DNA of 64,000 nucleotides, from the NCBI GenBank assembly GCA_902381685.1, contig LR698958.1:807672-871671 (forward strand). The letters run 5' to 3'. How positions within the stretch are numbered: position 1 is the stretch's first letter; the number at the start of each line of letters is the position of its first letter. The position numbers and the translations under genes were made by a program. The DNA is from Lachnospiraceae bacterium (GTDB lineage: Bacteria > Bacillota > Clostridia > Lachnospirales > Lachnospiraceae). Of the stretch, positions 34,374-45,015 are shown piece after piece. The notes below the pieces were generated by a model. The model was given only the letters and a program-made list of their open reading frames with translations, was not told the origin of the DNA and searched no databases.

Positions 34374-37300
34374 ATGAAGAGGAAAAAATTACTTCCACTT
34401 CTCTTATCAGCAGCGATGGTCGTGACTATGTTTCCGACGGGAAGTCTGACGGTTCAGGCAGCCGGAACATCTTCAAGCAAAATGAAAGTAAGCGACAAAG
34501 TAAAAGCAGATGTTGATAAGACAAAATTTACACACAAAGAGTGGACGGGAACAGATTACCAGGACGTGAATGGTAAAGAGGTAACTGGAGAAGATGTGTT
34601 TGGCATTAACAGGGAGGACGCATCTACTGTATTGATTCCTTATCAGAATGCTGATGCAGCAAAAAAAGCAGTATGGAACTACAATGCCCGTACCGAATCA
34701 AGTTATTTTCAGTTACTTACAGGTGAGGAGAACGATTGGGATTTGACAGTTGTTCAAAACCAGGAGGAAGCCGAAAAATTCATGGGTAAAGACGGCTTCA
34801 TGACAGAGAAATTCCAGCCGGAAAAGCAAGACGGTTGGAAAACAGTACAACTTCCACAGAGTTGGACAACGCAGGGATTTGACAAATCTATCTACACAAA
34901 TACACAGATGCCATGGCAGACAGGGGAAGAAGGAACTCCTTGTCCGGAAGCGCCGACAAAATATAACCCGGTTGGGCTTTACAGAAAAACATTTCAGGTT
35001 AATCAGGCAATGCGTGATTCGGGAAGACGTATTTACCTTGATTTCCAGGGAGTGGAATCCGCTTATTATGTATATGTAAACGGAAAAGAAGTGGGATACA
35101 GCGAAGATACATTCAGCCCACATCGTTTTGATATTACAGATTACCTTAAAGACGGCGAGAATTTATTGGCGGTAAAAGTACATAAATTCTGTGATGGTAC
35201 ATGGTTTGAAGATCAGGATATGATTTATGACGGAGGTATCTTCCGTGATGTATATCTGACAAGTGCGCCACTTGTACAAATCAGCGACTATGTAGTACAG
35301 ACAGATTTAGATTCTGAGTATAAAGATGCGACATTAAACTTATCTGTTGATGTTCGTAACTTATCAAATGAAGCACAGAAAGGCTGGACAATTGATGTTG
35401 CGGCATTTGATGAAGCCGGAAAAAATATTCTTGGAGAAACAGGAATTTCAGTGGACGAAGTTGTATCCAATAAGACTAAAACATTCAACTTAAGTCAAAA
35501 GGTAGAAAATCCGAAATTATGGTCTGCAGAAAATCCAAATCTTTATGCACTGGTACTTACACTTCGTGATGGAAACGGTAAGGAAGTAGAAACAGTATCT
35601 ACACAACTTGGATTCCGTGAAGTGGAATTTACTTCTACAAAAGTAGACTCTAACTATAAAGTGCTTACAAAGAAATGGGATCCGATAAGAATCAACGGAC
35701 AGAACCTGTTGTTAAAAGGTGCGAACCGTCATGATACAGACCCGTTCTATGGAAAAGCAGTTCCACAGGCAACAATGGAAGAAGACGTAAAGTTGATGAA
35801 ACAAAATAACTTAAATGCAATACGTACTTCTCACTACAGTAATGATGAGTATTTATATTGGTTATGCAATACATATGGACTTTATATGATGGGCGAGACA
35901 AATATGGAATGCCATGCAATTCAGTCTGACAGTGAGAGAGCAGGACTTTTCTATGAATTGGGAATGGATCGCACAGAGACAGCATTTAAACGTTTGAGAA
36001 ACAATCCGTCGATTGTGATGTGGTCAATCGGAAATGAAATGGCTTATACACAAAACCCGAACGATGCAAAAGGATTGTATCGAGATATGATTTGGTATTT
36101 CAAGGACAATGATGCTACAAGACCGGTACACAGTGAAGGTCAGACAGATGCAATGGGTGTTGACATGGGAAGTAATATGTATCCGGGTGTTGACACAGTA
36201 CAAAGCAGAGTCGGAGAAGGGAAAATCCCGTATGTAATGTGTGAGTATGTACACGGTATGGGGAACTCTGTAGGTAACCTGAAAGAATATTGGGACGCAG
36301 TAAGAAGTGCAGACAATATGCTCGGCGGTTTTGTATAGGATTGGGTTGACCAGTCAAGAGCAACAGATTTAAAAGAAGGCGCATGGGATTATTATGCAGA
36401 GGATTATGCCTATACAAATCTTTACAAAGATGAAGTTAAAGGAAAATTCTATGGATACGGCGGTGACTGGGGAGATGTACCAAACGACAACAGTTTCTGC
36501 CAGAATGGTATATTAAGTGCTGACAGAACACCGCAACCGGAATTAGCTGAAGTAAAATACCAGTATCAGGACTTTTGGTTCAGTGCAGATGTAAATAATT
36601 TGAATGAAAGAAAAGTCAATGTTTATAACGAAAGTAATTTCACCAACTTAAACAAGTACAAAGTGACATGGGAACTTTTGGAAAATGGAAAGAAGATTGA
36701 CGCAGGCGTTGTAGAAAATACAGATGTAGCACCACGTACAACAGGCACTATTGATGTTCCGTTTAACTTGCCAAAAGAAATCCCGGCAGGAAGCGAATAT
36801 TATCTGAACATTTCTGTAAGCCTGAAAGAAGCTGAAAGATGGGCAGAAAAAGGCGCAGAAATGTCATGGGGACAGATTGCAGTTCCGGTAGAAGTAAAAC
36901 AGGCGGCTCCTGCAGTGAGTGAAAAAGAAGTTACGGTATCTGATGAAACAGACGGATATGCAGTGGAAGGTGAGAACTTCAGTTTTACAATTGATAAGAA
37001 AACAGGAATCCTGAAAAACTATGTATACGATGGCGAGACATTAGTAAAACAGGGTCCAACTCCAAACTTCTGGAGAGGCAGACTGGAAAATGATAAAGAC
37101 GGCTGGTACAGCGGAAATACATTTGACTGGGGTTGGGAAAAAGTAGAAAAGAATATTAAAGTAGAGTCTGTAACGGCTTCAGAAAAAGACGGACAGCATG
37201 TGATTACAGCAGAACTTGTTTTCCCAGATGGCGGAAATACAAAAGAAACAATTGTTTACACAATCAATGGTGATGGACAGGTAACTGTGAATATGAAAGT

Positions 37301-40300
37301 GGATCCTACAAAGAGTGGTATGGGCAATATGTTAAGAGTAGGATCTAGAATGACGCTTCCGGAAGGATTTGAGAATGTAACATGGTATGGTAACGGACCT
37401 GTTGAAACATTCAACGACAGAAAGACGAACGGAAGACAGGGAATTTGGGAAAATACGGTAAACCGTTTCTTCTACCCATATTTGCGTGTAGATGACAGCG
37501 GTAACCTGACAGATGTAAAATGGATTTCCGTAGAAAATCCGGAGATGAAAAATGCGCTTTTAGTAGCCGCAAAAGATACAGTAGAAGCACAGGCATTACA
37601 TTATACACCGGACGAATTAAATGCAGTAGAACACGTTTATGAATTACAGCCACAGGACGGAAAAGAAACATACTTAAATGTAAACTATGGTTCCAGCGGA
37701 ACAGGTGGAGCAACTTGTGGACCGGCTACACTTGTACAATATCGTCTCCCGTCTAACCGTGTTTATGAATGGGAATTCACAATGATTCCGGTATCAAAAG
37801 ACGCAGACACAGAAGAAATTTCAAATTTGGCAAAAACATATCATACAGTAGATGTGTTTGATCAGGCTGAATATGATGCACAGGTGGCAGCAGATATCAT
37901 CAAACGTGTAGATGAGTTTGTGGTATATGACTACAGCCAGTTAAAAGAAGTAGAAAAACTTCAGGCAGATTACAATGCTTTAACAGATACACAGAAAAAA
38001 CTTGTGAATGAAGGTAAAGACAGAGCCGCTTTGATTAAAAAGTATGTCGAAGGTGTAAAAGCACTAGAATTACAGGAGACATATTTACAGGACGAAAGTA
38101 AAAATAATATGAAGATTCCATATCAGACAACAGCGAAATTTACAAACTGTGGTGAAGGCGTTGTGATGAGCGGACAACTTCAGGTACCTTATAATAATAT
38201 TTTGACACCGGTATTCAGCGGAGATGACACTTCATTTATGGTAGAAGTAAATGCAATTCCAACTGCTTATTCGACATATGATATGTTTGCAGGAAAAGGA
38301 GACTATGCATTTGCGCTTCGTGCAAGAGAAGAATCCGGGGATTTCCATGTATTTGCAGATGGGAACTGGAGAGCTTTGGAATGCAAGATGACACCGGAAT
38401 TTGCAGAAAACTGGTTAGGAAAAGAACACCAGATTGTTGGTGTCTATGATGCGCAAACGGATAAAATTGCAGTTTATGTAGACGGCGTATTACTTGGAGA
38501 AAAAGAAACAGATAAAGGTGTAGACCCATCAGACTACAACCTGACAGTTGGCGGCTGCCCTGAAACGGGACGCGGTTCCACGGCAGAATTTAAAAATATC
38601 CATGTATACAACAAAGCGTTGACGGCAGCGGAAGTTAAAGGACAGTATGCAGAAACACCTGCAATTGGCAAGGATAGTGAAAACGTAGAATTGTGGGTAG
38701 ATTTGACGGATATCAAACACAGAGAAAAAGCAAATATTTATGATGTTTCCATTGAACCGGATTTAGCGGTAGTGAAAGCCGGAACAACAAAAGAGTTCAA
38801 AGTCGTACCGGACAATGCAGAAGCAGTAGTTGAAAATGCACAGTGGAGCGTTGCAGATGAAAACGGTAAGGCAATTAAAGGTATGGACATTGTTGAAGGC
38901 GACGATGGCACAGCAACGCTTATTGTGGGAAAAAACGTTGCAGACAGAACAAAAGCAAAAGTTATTGTTTCTAATGTAAACGGAAAAGAAACATTGACAG
39001 CGGAAGCAGAAGTTACTGTACAAAATGCGGAAGAAAAACAAATCATTAAAGATGAAAGTAAGAATAAGTTAAACACAAAACTTCCGGAAACGGCACAGTT
39101 TGTAAACGGTGAACAAGGAAAAGAAACAACACTAAAAGGACACTTTACAGTTGACGATGAAAAGAAAATTGTAAATGCCGCAATGACAAATGGAAAACCA
39201 TTTACGGTTTCTTCAAGAGTTTATGTTCCTGCATCATGCAAGAGCGACGAAGGTAAATTTGATGGAAATGGCGACAAACACAATATGATTGCAAGTCTTG
39301 GAGACGGTTCTTTTGCATACCGGATTTTCCATAAGAGAGGAAGTGCAGAAACTAGAATTGATGCGTTTATTAGTGATGGAAGCGGTTGGAATATGATTTC
39401 TTCAAAAGCGCTTGCAGATGATTTCTTTGATAAGTGGCATGAAATTTCAGTTGCATATACGGGAGATACTTTGAAACTCTATGTAGATGGAACAGAATTA
39501 GTAACAGGAGCAACAACATTGAAGGTTGCTGACAATGAATTTGGTTTTTCGGTTGGATATGACCCACAGGTAACATCGAGAACATCAGACCTTACATTTG
39601 AACAGGTTCGTGTATTTTCAGAAGCGTTGACAACAGATGAATTAAATAATGCGGCAGAGCCGGCAAATGATAATGTTGTTTTATGGCTGAATTTCGACGG
39701 ACGCTTAGAAGATGATATTGCAACAGATGTAGATAAACGTATGTTAGAAGCGTTAGTAGACTATTGCTTATCATTAGAGAGTGGAGATTATCTCGAAGCA
39801 GGCTGGAGTGCAATGCAGAAACCATTGGAAACGGCGAAAACGGTTCTTGCAGACAAACAGGCAACAAGAAAAGAAGTGGCAGATGCAGAAAAAGCATTAA
39901 GTGAAGCAAAAGAAGCGCTTGTGTATGTAAAAGACTTAAAAGATGCAATTGATGTCGCAGACAAAGAAATTGTACCAAATAAGGATAAATACACAAAAGA
40001 TTCTTACAAAGTATTTTCTGATGCGTTGAAAGAGGCGAAAGCAATTAGAAATAAAAAAGATGCTACTCAGGCAGAAGTAAACAAAGCAAAAATTACTCTG
40101 TTAGATGCACAGAATGCACTCGTAAATATTGCAGATAAATCGGATTTATCTAAAGCAATCAAAGATGCAGAGCAACTTCTGAAAAAAGAATCACTTACAC
40201 CATCATCTGAACAAGAATTAAAAGCAGCAATTGAAGCGGCTAAGAAAGTAAATGATGATGAGAATGCTACTCAGGAAGCAGTAGACGCGGCAACTGAGGC

Positions 40301-40733
40301 GTTGAAAGAAGCGATGGGTGCAATTCGCACAATGGCAGACTTTAAAGAGTTAGAAAAAACTGTAAATAGAATTGACGAGATGAAACTTGACAAATACACA
40401 GAGGAAAGTGTGCAGATATTGAAAAAAGCATTAGCAGATGCAAAAGCAGTACTTGCAAATAAAGAATCTACACAGAAAGAAGTAGATGATGCATTATCTA
40501 CACTTCTTGCAGCGGAAAAAGGACTCGTTAAGAAACAAGATGGTGGAAATAACGGTGGAAATAATGGGGGGAGCAATGGCGGAAATAATCAAAATAATGG
40601 AAACCATGGAAATCCTAACCGTCCTGTAAAAACAGGAGATACATCACCTGTTATGGCATTTGGCTTGGCAGCAGTTGCAACAGGCTTGGCAGGAGCGGTA
40701 GCGATGTATACAAAACGCAGAAAGAGAAGTTAA
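34374..40733 (+). pseudogene. Wall-anchored multidomain GH2 beta-galactosidase, interrupted by one amber codon
   Basis: One continuous frame of 2119 codons broken only by TAG at codon 655. Order: signal peptide (1-30), GH2 sugar-binding domain (about 150-310), Ig-like domain (312-425), GH2 barrel with acid/base E555 in MWSIGNEM and nucleophile E624 in PYVMCEYVHG, stop in the last barrel strand (GGFV-stop-DWVDQS, where relatives have W), beta-galactosidase small-chain domain (about 855-1130), LamG-like domain (1237-1440), bacterial Ig domain (1455-1548), second LamG-like domain (1551-1785), several FIVAR-type helical repeats (1791-2052), Gly/Asn linker, and a sortase signal RPVKTGD with hydrophobic helix and KRRKRS tail. 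The enzyme would cut beta-galactosides at the cell surface. A truncated product would hold both catalytic residues but lack the last strand and the anchor. AGGAGG precedes ATG 34374. Confidence 0.88.
36336..36338 (+). other. In-frame amber codon in the beta-galactosidase (TGG to TAG)
   Basis: The frame reads GGC GGT TTT GTA TAG GAT TGG GTT GAC CAG. GH2 enzymes have a tryptophan at this place (GGF[VI]WDWVDQ), so a single G-to-A change of TGG explains the stop. Downstream the frame stays open for 1464 codons, without other stops or shifts. Confidence 0.92.
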
Positions 40734-40743
40734 TATAACAAGC

Positions 40744-40788
40744 AAAAAAAATTAAGTCATGGGTGCAACCTATGGCTTAATTTTTTTA
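40744..40788 (+). terminator. Terminator of the beta-galactosidase locus
   Basis: AAATTAAGTCATGGGT (40748-40763, approximately), short loop, ACCTATGGCTTAATTT (40768-40783) with two G-U pairs, then T-run; A-rich on the left, so it can work on both strands. Confidence 0.85.
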
Positions 40789-40889
40789 TAATGCTATCTT
40801 CAAAATCGGAAAAGAAGTGACGACTTATTTTAAGCATGATATAATTGGTTATAAAAAATGATAAATCGGAAAGGTAAAGGGGAAGAATA

Positions 40890-41438
40890 GTGAAATTTAA
40901 TGCATTAAAAGTAGAAGACAAAACAGGGCGGGAAGTAATTTTGAGAAGTGCGGAGAAAAACGATGCTAAATCTTTACTGGAATATTTGAAGATAACAGCA
41001 GCGGAAACACCGTATTTAATCAGAGAACCTGAGGAAATTACACTGTCGATTGAACAGGAAGAAGAGTTTATCCAAAGAATAGAGGATTCCGAAAAGGAAT
41101 TAATGCTCGTTGCAACGGTTGACGGAAAACATGTTGGAAACTGTTCTCTTATGAGCATGGGAGGTTTTAGAAGATACGGCCATAGATGTGATGTGGCGAT
41201 AGCGTTATATCAGGAATACTGTGGAAGAGGTATTGGAAAAAAGATGCTTGAAACAGTTTTAAAAGTTGCAAAAGAGATTGGGTATGAGCAGGCGGAATTG
41301 GAAGTGGCAGCAGATAATAAGAATGCAATAGCGCTCTATGAAAAACTTGGTTTTAAACAATATGGCTGTTTTCCCGATAATATGAAATATAGCAATGGAA
41401 AATATGCTGATGCTTACTGGCTGATGAGGAAATTATAG
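40890..41438 (+). CDS. GNAT-family N-acetyltransferase
   Basis: 182 residues with the GNAT fold. Acetyl-CoA loop in ALYQEYCGRGIGKKMLETVLKVA in parts (the R/Q-x-x-G-x-G/A motif), then AELEVAADNKNAIALYEKLGFKQYG, the classic last strand/helix. Closest by look to RimI/PhnO-like or ribosomal-protein acetylating enzymes with an N-terminal extension (ILRSAEKNDAKSLLEYL). Substrate unknown. First of three acyltransferases in a row; the next starts 34 bases downstream. Confidence 0.87.
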   Translation: MKFNALKVEDKTGREVILRSAEKNDAKSLLEYLKITAAETPYLIREPEEITLSIEQEEEFIQRIEDSEKELMLVATVDGKHVGNCSLMSMGGFRRYGHRCDVAIALYQEYCGRGIGKKMLETVLKVAKEIGYEQAELEVAADNKNAIALYEKLGFKQYGCFPDNMKYSNGKYADAYWLMRKL

Positions 41439-41472
41439 CAGGAATTGTAAAGATGTTTGAGAGGAGGCGGAA

Positions 41473-42135
41473 ATGAAGTATCATTATCTAGATATGAATG
41501 CATACAAAAGAAAGAAACATTTTGAATATTTTAGTACGATGGCGTATCCGTATGTCAGTGTAACGGTGAATGTTGATATAACGGAATTTCTCACGGAAAT
41601 AAAACAGAAAAAGTTTCCATTTTTTCTTTCTTTTTGCTATTGTGCAGCGAAAGCAGCCAATTCAGTGCCTGAATTTAGGCAGAGGATTCAGGAAAATAAA
41701 ATTATAGAATATGACAGATGCAGAACATCTCACACAGTCTTTTTGGAGGACGGTACATATTGTTACTGTATGCTTGATTATGATAAATCATTTGAAGAAT
41801 ATTTGAGGTATGCAGTGCGGACACAGGAAAATGCAAAACAGGAGAAAAGTGTGGAAGATAAACAGGAAGATTTGAATGAACTGATTTTTATTTCTACTTT
41901 ACCGTGGTTTTCCTATACGGCATTGAACAATCCCGTTCCAATCCCTGCTGACAGTAATCCGAGAATTACATGGGGAAAATATATCAAAGAGGATTTAAAG
42001 ACGGTTATTCCGGTGACAGTGCAGTGCAATCATGCTTTGGTAGATGGAGTGCATATTTCACAATTTTTAGAAGCGCTGAAAAAGGAACTATGTAAAGTGA
42101 CTGAGAGTGTGAGGAAACAGGAGGGAAATAAATGA
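41473..42135 (+). CDS. Chloramphenicol acetyltransferase-like protein
   Basis: 220 residues, CAT fold. Start pattern RKKHFEYFSTMAYPYVSVTVNVDIT in parts matches CAT enzymes (W/HFxxF...), PEFRQRI follows, and the catalytic motif is QCNHALVDGVHISQF, with the active His of HxxxDG kept. FISTLPWFSYTALNNP matches the CAT strand around WxxF. It is shorter and more divergent than the well-known resistance proteins; such chromosomal homologues often do not confer chloramphenicol resistance. Its stop overlaps the next gene's start by 4 bases. Confidence 0.82.
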   Translation: MKYHYLDMNAYKRKKHFEYFSTMAYPYVSVTVNVDITEFLTEIKQKKFPFFLSFCYCAAKAANSVPEFRQRIQENKIIEYDRCRTSHTVFLEDGTYCYCMLDYDKSFEEYLRYAVRTQENAKQEKSVEDKQEDLNELIFISTLPWFSYTALNNPVPIPADSNPRITWGKYIKEDLKTVIPVTVQCNHALVDGVHISQFLEALKKELCKVTESVRKQEGNK

Positions 42136-42587
42136 CAATACGAGTTGCAGAAGAGAAAGATTACATACAGGTAGAAAACTTAATGAAACAGGTGCAGAAT
42201 TTACATGTAGAGTTGCGACCGGATATTTATAAGCCGGAGGAAGTCGTTTTACCGAAAAAGGAATTTATGGAGCAGGCAAAAAAGGAAGAAATTCTTGTTG
42301 CGGTGGAAGAGAAAAAGGTTGTCGGACTGTTGTCTTACATACTCCGCATGATTTCGGGAAAAACGGTAGTAGAGAAAAAAGTGTTATTTATTGAATGTCT
42401 TGTCGTAGATGAGGAGTACAGAGGGAGGGGAATTGGGAGCAGATTGTTGGACTGTGCGAAAGAAATTTACAGAGAAAAGAAATGCAATGGTTTGGAATTA
42501 CAGGTAAACGCGAGAAATATCGGAGCATGGGAACTGTATAAGAAATGTGGATTTCGGGAAAAAAGTATTAATATGGAGTTGGAATAA
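42132..42587 (+). CDS. GNAT-family N-acetyltransferase
   Basis: 151 residues. Acetyl-CoA loop VDEEYRGRGIGSRLLDCAKEI and final GLELQVNARNIGAWELYKKCGFREKSINMEL in parts place it firmly in GNAT. The beginning TIRVAEEKDYIQVENLMKQV is a usual opening. Overlaps the CAT-like gene by 4 bases (ATGA), so the two are translated together. Substrate unknown. Confidence 0.88.
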   Translation: MTIRVAEEKDYIQVENLMKQVQNLHVELRPDIYKPEEVVLPKKEFMEQAKKEEILVAVEEKKVVGLLSYILRMISGKTVVEKKVLFIECLVVDEEYRGRGIGSRLLDCAKEIYREKKCNGLELQVNARNIGAWELYKKCGFREKSINMELE

Positions 42588-42664
42588 AGAATGGGCGGTG
42601 AATCAGAAAAAGGTTTACTGCCTATTTGCTTTTGAATCTTTCTTTTGAATCCGCACGGAAATAA

Positions 42665-42693
42665 TTGCAAGAAGTATGGGAATATGATACAAT
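42665..42693 (+). promoter_or_regulatory. SigA promoter of pnp
   Basis: TTGCAA (42665-42670), 17 bases, TACAAT (42688-42693). Confidence 0.65.
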
Positions 42694-42719
42694 ATTCAAG
42701 ATTACGGTTGGAGGAAAAG

Positions 42720-42771
42720 CCGAGACCACTGAAAAGAACATTTGTACAAGTGTGTTTTTCAGTAGTTTCGG
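42720..42771 (+). promoter_or_regulatory. Long leader hairpin before pnp
   Basis: Arms 42720-42740 and 42751-42771 pair at 19 of 21 positions (17 Watson-Crick, 2 G-U, 2 mismatches) with a 10-base loop. It lies about 20 bases after the expected start of transcription and 36 before the start codon. Escherichia coli pnp has a comparable leader hairpin cut by RNase III for autoregulation. Confidence 0.7.
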
Positions 42772-42806
42772 AAAACCAACTGAATGATATGAAAAAGGAG
42801 AACAAT

Positions 42807-44897
42807 ATGTTTAAAAAATTTGAAATGGAATTAGCCGGGAGAACACTTCGTGTTGATGTCGGCAGAGTGGCCGCACAGGCGAACGGTGCAGCGCTTATGC
42901 ACTATGGAGAAACTGTTGTATTATCAACTGCAACAGCATCAGAAAAACCAAGAGAGGGAATTGATTTTTTCCCGCTTAGTGTAGAATATGAAGAAAAATT
43001 ATATGCGGTAGGTAAGATTCCCGGCGGATTTAATAAGAGAGAAGGAAAAGCATCAGAGAATGCGATTTTAACTTCACGAGTAATCGACAGACCGATGCGT
43101 CCTCTTTTCCCGAAAGATTACAGAAATGATGTAACATTGAACAACTTAGTTATGTCAGTAGACCCTGACTGCAGCCCTGAATTAACTGCAATGTTAGGTT
43201 CTGCCATTGCTACGGCAATTTCTGATATTCCTTTTGACGGTCCGACTTCAACAACACAGGTTGGATTGATTGACGGAGAATTTGTATTTAATCCGAATGC
43301 AGCACAGAGAGCAGTTTCTGATTTACAGTTGACTGTTGCATCTACAAGAGATAAAGTTATCATGATTGAAGCGGGTGCTAATGAAGTACCTGAAGATAAG
43401 ATGATTGAAGCGATTTTCGCAGCACATGAAGTAAACCAGCAGGTGATTCAGTTTATTGATACAATCGTTGCAGAATGTGGAAAACCAAAACACGAATATA
43501 CAAGTTGTGCGGTGCCGGAAGAATTATTTGAAGCAATGAAAGAAATCGTAACACCTGAAGAGATGGAAGTTGCGGTATTTACAGATGAGAAACAGGTTAG
43601 AGAAGAAAACCTTCGTGTTATCAGAGAAAAATTAGAAGAAGCGTTTGCAGATAACGAAGAGTGGTTAGAAATTTTAGGCGAAGCGTTATATCAGTATCAG
43701 AAGAAGACGGTTCGTAAAATGATTTTAAAAGACCACAAACGTCCGGACGGAAGAGCAATCGACCAAATCAGACCGCTTGCAGCAGAGATTGATTTGATTC
43801 CGAGAGTACACGGTTCAGCGATGTTTACACGTGGACAGACACAGATTTGTACAGTGACAACATTAGCGCCGTTATCTGAAGCGCAGAGAATTGACGGTTT
43901 AGATGAGGCAGAGACATCTAAGAGATATATGCACCACTATAACTTCCCATCATATTCCGTAGGGGAAACAAAACCTTCCAGAGGACCGGGACGCCGTGAA
44001 ATCGGACATGGTGCATTGGCTGAGAGAGCGCTTGTACCTGTACTTCCTACAGAGGAAGAATTCCCATATGCAATTCGTACGGTATCTGAGACGTTTGAAT
44101 CAAACGGTTCTACATCTCAGGCAAGTATCTGTGCGTCAAGTATGTCACTTATGGCTGCAGGTGTTCCGATTAAATCGGCAGTTGCAGGTATCTCGGCAGG
44201 ACTTGTAACAGGAGATACAGATGATGACTACTTAGTATTGACAGATATTCAGGGGTTGGAAGACTTCTTTGGAGATATGGACTTTAAAGTTGCCGGAACA
44301 CACAAAGGTATTACAGCAATTCAGATGGATATTAAAATCCACGGATTGACAAGACCGATTATTGAAGAAGCAATCGCTCGTACAAAACAGGCGAGAACAT
44401 ACATTTTAGATGAAGTTATGCACAATGCAATTGCAGAACCGAGGGAAGAAGTCGGACCATATGCACCGAAGATTCGTCAGATGCAGATTGATCCTGCCAA
44501 GATTGGTGATGTAGTCGGACAGCGCGGAAAGACAATTAATGCCATTATCGAACAGACAGGTGTTAAAATTGACATTACTGATGAAGGTTCCGTATCTGTT
44601 TGCGGTGTTGATGCAAAAGCAATGGAAGAGGCAATGAAGATGATTGCCATTATTGTAACAGATTTTGAAGCAGGACAGGTATTGGAAGGTAAAGTAATCA
44701 GCATTAAAGAGTTTGGCGCTTTCCTTGAATTTGCACCGGGCAAAGAAGGAATGGTTCACATTTCTAAAATTTCAAAAGAAAGAATCAATCATGTGGAAGA
44801 TGTTCTTACATTGGGAGACAAAGTAAAAGTTGTTTGTCTTGGAAAAGATAAAATGGGAAGGATCAGTTTCAGCATGAAAGATGTTGTAGAAGAATAA
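42807..44897 (+). CDS. pnp: Polyribonucleotide nucleotidyltransferase (PNPase)
   Basis: 696 residues; phosphorolytic 3'-5' exoribonuclease. Two RNase PH domains (first begins AGRTLRVDVGRVAAQANGA, second has RPDGRAIDQIRPLAAEIDLIPRVHGSAMFTRGQTQ in parts), then KH domain with DVVGQRGKTINAIIEQTG and an S1 domain with GKVISIKEFGAFLEFAPGKEGMVHISKIS in parts. I start at ATG 42807 (MFKKFEMELAG), with AAAGGAG before it; longer frames would run through the leader hairpin. Here pnp does not follow rpsO, its usual neighbour, but three acyltransferase genes. Confidence 0.98.
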   Translation: MFKKFEMELAGRTLRVDVGRVAAQANGAALMHYGETVVLSTATASEKPREGIDFFPLSVEYEEKLYAVGKIPGGFNKREGKASENAILTSRVIDRPMRPLFPKDYRNDVTLNNLVMSVDPDCSPELTAMLGSAIATAISDIPFDGPTSTTQVGLIDGEFVFNPNAAQRAVSDLQLTVASTRDKVIMIEAGANEVPEDKMIEAIFAAHEVNQQVIQFIDTIVAECGKPKHEYTSCAVPEELFEAMKEIVTPEEMEVAVFTDEKQVREENLRVIREKLEEAFADNEEWLEILGEALYQYQKKTVRKMILKDHKRPDGRAIDQIRPLAAEIDLIPRVHGSAMFTRGQTQICTVTTLAPLSEAQRIDGLDEAETSKRYMHHYNFPSYSVGETKPSRGPGRREIGHGALAERALVPVLPTEEEFPYAIRTVSETFESNGSTSQASICASSMSLMAAGVPIKSAVAGISAGLVTGDTDDDYLVLTDIQGLEDFFGDMDFKVAGTHKGITAIQMDIKIHGLTRPIIEEAIARTKQARTYILDEVMHNAIAEPREEVGPYAPKIRQMQIDPAKIGDVVGQRGKTINAIIEQTGVKIDITDEGSVSVCGVDAKAMEEAMKMIAIIVTDFEAGQVLEGKVISIKEFGAFLEFAPGKEGMVHISKISKERINHVEDVLTLGDKVKVVCLGKDKMGRISFSMKDVVEE

Positions 44898-44913
44898 AAT
44901 AAAAACAAAGATA

Positions 44914-44957
44914 AAAGTGTTGAGAATGACTGAAAAGTTGTTCTTGGCACTTTTTTT
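44914..44957 (+). terminator. Terminator of pnp
   Basis: Arms 44914-44930 and 44937-44953 pair over 17 positions (five G-U), then seven T. Confidence 0.82.
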
Positions 44958-44988
44958 GATTGGAAAGGTACTAAAAACAAAAAGTCCT

Positions 44989-44996
44989 CATATACT
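44989..44996 (+). promoter_or_regulatory. Candidate SigE-type -10 of the spoIIIA operon
   Basis: CATATACT differs by one base from the SigE -10 consensus CATACAMT and lies 20 bases before the spoIIIAA start. The -35 region (near 44969-44975) is not clear. Confidence 0.4.
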
Positions 44997-45015
44997 GTCT
45001 AAAGAGGTGGACAAG

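Noticed and set aside
36336..36338. Amber recoding (pyrrolysine or reassigned TAG)
   Set aside because: Many intact genes in the window end with TAG (for example the YARHG protein, dprA and tsf-region neighbours such as nusB), and no pyl genes are present; a simple mutation of Trp TGG is more likely.
39748..40530. Repeated sequence suggesting a CRISPR or satellite
   Set aside because: Repeats are protein-level FIVAR-type helical units of the beta-galactosidase, with diverged DNA and no spacers.
40890..42587. Antibiotic-resistance island
   Set aside because: The CAT-like protein is divergent, there are no mobility genes next to the trio, and codon use resembles the surroundings.
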